From: an uncultured Neomegalonema sp.
Lineage (GTDB): Bacteria > Pseudomonadota > Alphaproteobacteria > Rhodobacterales > Rhodobacteraceae
Assembly (NCBI GenBank): GCA_937911325.1
Contig: CALDSD010000092.1
Span: 1 to 64,000 of the forward strand
DNA: 64,000 nt
Direction of reading: 5' to 3'
Every line of letters begins with the position of its first letter. The stretch's first letter is position 1. The notes under the pieces are model-generated. The model saw nothing but the letters and a program-made list of their open reading frames with translations, made no database searches and was not told where the DNA came from. The position numbers and the translations under genes were made by a program. Below, one piece after another: positions 62,549-64,000 of this stretch.

Positions 62549-63225
62549 CCGAAACCGGACATGATCAGTCGCCCTCATCGGGGCTCTGGCTCGACGGCGT
62601 CGACGTGAAGCTCGGCGTCGCGACGCTCGTCTCGGCGGATGCGCATGTCGCACCCGGCGAGATCCTGACGGTGATGGGACCGAGCGGGTCGGGAAAGACG
62701 TCGTTGCTGGGCTACGTCGCGGGGATCCTGGCACCTGAATTCACGGCGACGGGAGCCGTCTGGCTCGACGGCGCGCGGATCGATGGGCTTGCCCCGGAAA
62801 AACGCAGGGTCGGTTTGTTGTTCCAGGACCCGCTTCTCTTCCCGCATTTGTCGGTTGGCGGGAACCTCGCGTTCGGTCTGAGCTCGGCGATCAAAGGGCG
62901 CGCGGCGCGCCATGCCGCGGTGGAGGCGGCGTTGGAGGACGCCGGGCTTGCCGGGTTCGCCTCTCGCGATCCCGCGACGCTGTCCGGTGGTCAGAAGGCG
63001 CGCGTCGCCCTGCTGCGCGTTCTCCTGTCAGATCCGCGAGCTCTGTTGCTGGACGAGGCGTTCTCCAAGCTCGACACCCAGTTGCGCCAACAGTTCCGAG
63101 CCTACGTCTTTGATCAGGCGCGCGCCCGGGGCTTACCGGTTCTAATGGTGACGCACGATCCACAGGACGCCGAGGCGGCCGGTGGGCGCGTGATCGAAGT
63201 TCGGAACGGCCATGCTCCGGACTAG
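62545..63225 (+). CDS. ynjD: YnjD-type ABC transporter ATPase
   Basis: 226 residues from GTG 62545, overlapping the permease stop. Walker A GPSGSGKTSLLGY, Q-loop LLFQDPLLFPHL, signature LSGGQKARVALLR, Walker B ALLLDEAFSKLD and H-loop MVTHDPQDAEAAG are all present. Energises the YnjBC importer. Confidence 0.94.
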   Translation: MTETGHDQSPSSGLWLDGVDVKLGVATLVSADAHVAPGEILTVMGPSGSGKTSLLGYVAGILAPEFTATGAVWLDGARIDGLAPEKRRVGLLFQDPLLFPHLSVGGNLAFGLSSAIKGRAARHAAVEAALEDAGLAGFASRDPATLSGGQKARVALLRVLLSDPRALLLDEAFSKLDTQLRQQFRAYVFDQARARGLPVLMVTHDPQDAEAAGGRVIEVRNGHAPD

Positions 63226-63374
63226 CGCGTCGTTTCCAGGAGCTGCGTCGCCGTATCGCCGCTTGAGACCCTGGCCCCGCGCTGCTAACTGAGCGATGCC
63301 GACGATGCCTTTGGCTGAGCGAAAGTCCGGACGCGCCGACCCAGATCGGGGGATGCGCCGGACATCGTCCACAG

Positions 63375-63405
63375 AGCCCGATAAAGCCCGTCTCCATCGG
63401 GCTTT
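63375..63405 (+). promoter_or_regulatory. Two mutually exclusive hairpins in the cbiX leader
   Basis: AGCCCGAT (63375-63382) can pair with ATCGGGCT (63396-63403); AAAGCCCG (63383-63390) can pair with CGGGCTTT (63398-63405). Both use the same 3' arm, so only one can form. The second looks terminator-like but has a weak T tract. A further GTCCGG/CCGGAC stem lies upstream near 63330. No cobalamin riboswitch B12 box was found. It sits 45 bases ahead of the cbiX start, and after ynjD. Confidence 0.35.
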
Positions 63406-63449
63406 CGAGCGGCTGTCGTCATGATAGCAATTGGCGAGGTCGCCCAGGA

Positions 63450-64000
63450 ATGAGCAAGATCGGTGTGATGATTTGCGGGCACGGCTCGCGCAGCCAGGCG
63501 GCTGTGGACGAGTTCGCGGTGCTTGCCGAGAAACTCCCCGCGCACCTGCCCCCGGATTGGGCGGTCGAGTACGGGTATCTCGAATTCGCCAATCCGGTCA
63601 TCCGGGATGGGCTGGACAAGCTGACCGAGCAGGGCTGCGACCACATCCTGGCGGTGCCGGGGATGCTGTTCGCGGCGATGCACGCTAAGAACGACATCCC
63701 GACCGTTCTCAACACCTACGCAGCCAAGCACGGGATCAAGGTTCAATACGGGCGGGAGCTTGGCGTCGACCCGAAAATGATCCGCGCGGCGAGCGAACGC
63801 GTCCAGGCCGCGGTCGACAAAGCCAACGCCGAACAGGGCGAAGTGCCCCTTCACGAGACCTGCCTTGTGGTCATTGGCCGCGGCGCCAGCGATCCGGATG
63901 CGAACTCGAACGTCTCGAAGATCGCTCGGATGCTTTGGGAAGGGATGGGGTTCGGCTGGTGTGAGGTCGGGTATTCAGGCGTCACCTTCCCATTGGTGGA
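63450..64000 (+). CDS. cbiX: CbiX-type sirohydrochlorin chelatase (runs off the right edge)
   Basis: ATG 63450 with CAGGA upstream; 183 codons visible, open to the edge. ICGHGSRSQAAVDEF carries the first catalytic histidine, VEYGYLEFANPVI and VPGMLFAAMHAKNDIP the second, as in CbiX/SirB class II chelatases that insert cobalt or iron into sirohydrochlorin. HETCLVVIGRGASDPDANSNV follows. Combined with cobS/cobT and nrdJ this keeps a cobalamin theme, but an iron (sirohaem) function is also possible. Confidence 0.85.
   Translation, partial: MSKIGVMICGHGSRSQAAVDEFAVLAEKLPAHLPPDWAVEYGYLEFANPVIRDGLDKLTEQGCDHILAVPGMLFAAMHAKNDIPTVLNTYAAKHGIKVQYGRELGVDPKMIRAASERVQAAVDKANAEQGEVPLHETCLVVIGRGASDPDANSNVSKIARMLWEGMGFGWCEVGYSGVTFPLV

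Noticed and set aside
63226-63449. Cobalamin riboswitch ahead of cbiX
   Set aside because: No GCCACTG-type B12 box or conserved core; only local hairpins.
1-64000. CRISPR arrays, prophage or integrase signatures
   Set aside because: No regular direct repeats with spacers outside the autotransporter coding repeats, and no phage or integrase gene seen.

Overview
The window is a dense stretch of GC-rich bacterial chromosome, almost certainly from an alphaproteobacterium. The reasons are the set of order-typical families (DUF1489, DUF2125, DUF1194, extensin-like lipoprotein, bolA / J-domain / cobS / cobT cluster, hisS-hisZ-hisG, a class II nrdJ), a GTTC-N7-GTTC LexA box in front of imuA-imuB, and a full TTAA-N7-TTAA CtrA-type site. 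The CtrA-type site and the long HisG next to HisZ lean towards the Caulobacterales/Parvularculales side, but I cannot name a genus. There is no CRISPR array, rRNA, complete insertion sequence or recognisable tRNA, and no obvious island; most of it is core metabolism.

Layout. 1-1345: N-terminal part of a repeat-rich autotransporter (minus strand, runs off the left edge). 1751-4556: hisC, tyrC and an extensin-like lipoprotein. 4563-6494: DUF2125 protein, ChaC-type gamma-glutamylcyclotransferase and a PAS-like protein with a CtrA site in front. 7083-8925: a formylglycine-generating-enzyme-like secreted protein, a small membrane protein and TspO. 9005-13201: an outer-membrane-protein remnant, nrdJ and a serine-hydroxymethyltransferase-like enzyme. 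13198-18417: small membrane proteins, DUF1489, a secreted transglutaminase-like protein, an isoprenylcysteine-methyltransferase-like protein, panC and hemH. 18581-25518: a zinc phospholipase/helix-hairpin-helix fusion, a thioredoxin-fold protein, tenA, an NDUFAF5-like methyltransferase, comF, glutaredoxin and a large glycosyltransferase. 25654-31398: carA, a GatB/YqeY protein, and the hisS-hisZ-hisG operon. 31563-39560: DUF1194, a GAF/PAS/GGDEF/EAL protein, prolyl aminopeptidase, ubiG, and the SOS mutasome genes imuA-imuB.

39669-47087: an AGE-isomerase/mannose-1-phosphate guanylyltransferase fusion, D-amino-acid aminotransferase, a Rieske oxygenase, a CDP-alcohol phosphatidyltransferase and a large uncharacterised membrane protein. 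47115-51008: an HD-domain putative di-iron oxygenase plus an ABM protein, divergent from the arginine-transaminase pathway pair aruH-aruI. 51104-57190: terC, a DUF4177-like protein, a ribbon-helix-helix protein, bolA, a J-domain-like protein, cobS and cobT. 57295-63225: a large unknown membrane protein, a YbjQ-like protein and a YnjBCD-type ABC importer. 63450-64000: a CbiX-type chelatase that runs off the right edge.

Working together: hisC/tyrC and hisS/Z/G feed histidine and aromatic amino acid synthesis; nrdJ (B12-dependent), cobS/cobT and cbiX give a cobalamin thread; aruH/aruI convert arginine through 2-ketoarginine to 4-guanidinobutyraldehyde. The best candidates for something undescribed are the HD/ABM pair opposite aruHI, the AGE-ManC fusion with an internal start, the two large unknown membrane proteins (45189-47087 and 57295-59160, the second translationally coupled to a YbjQ-like protein), the J-domain protein whose HPD motif is NPD, and several structured leaders or operators.
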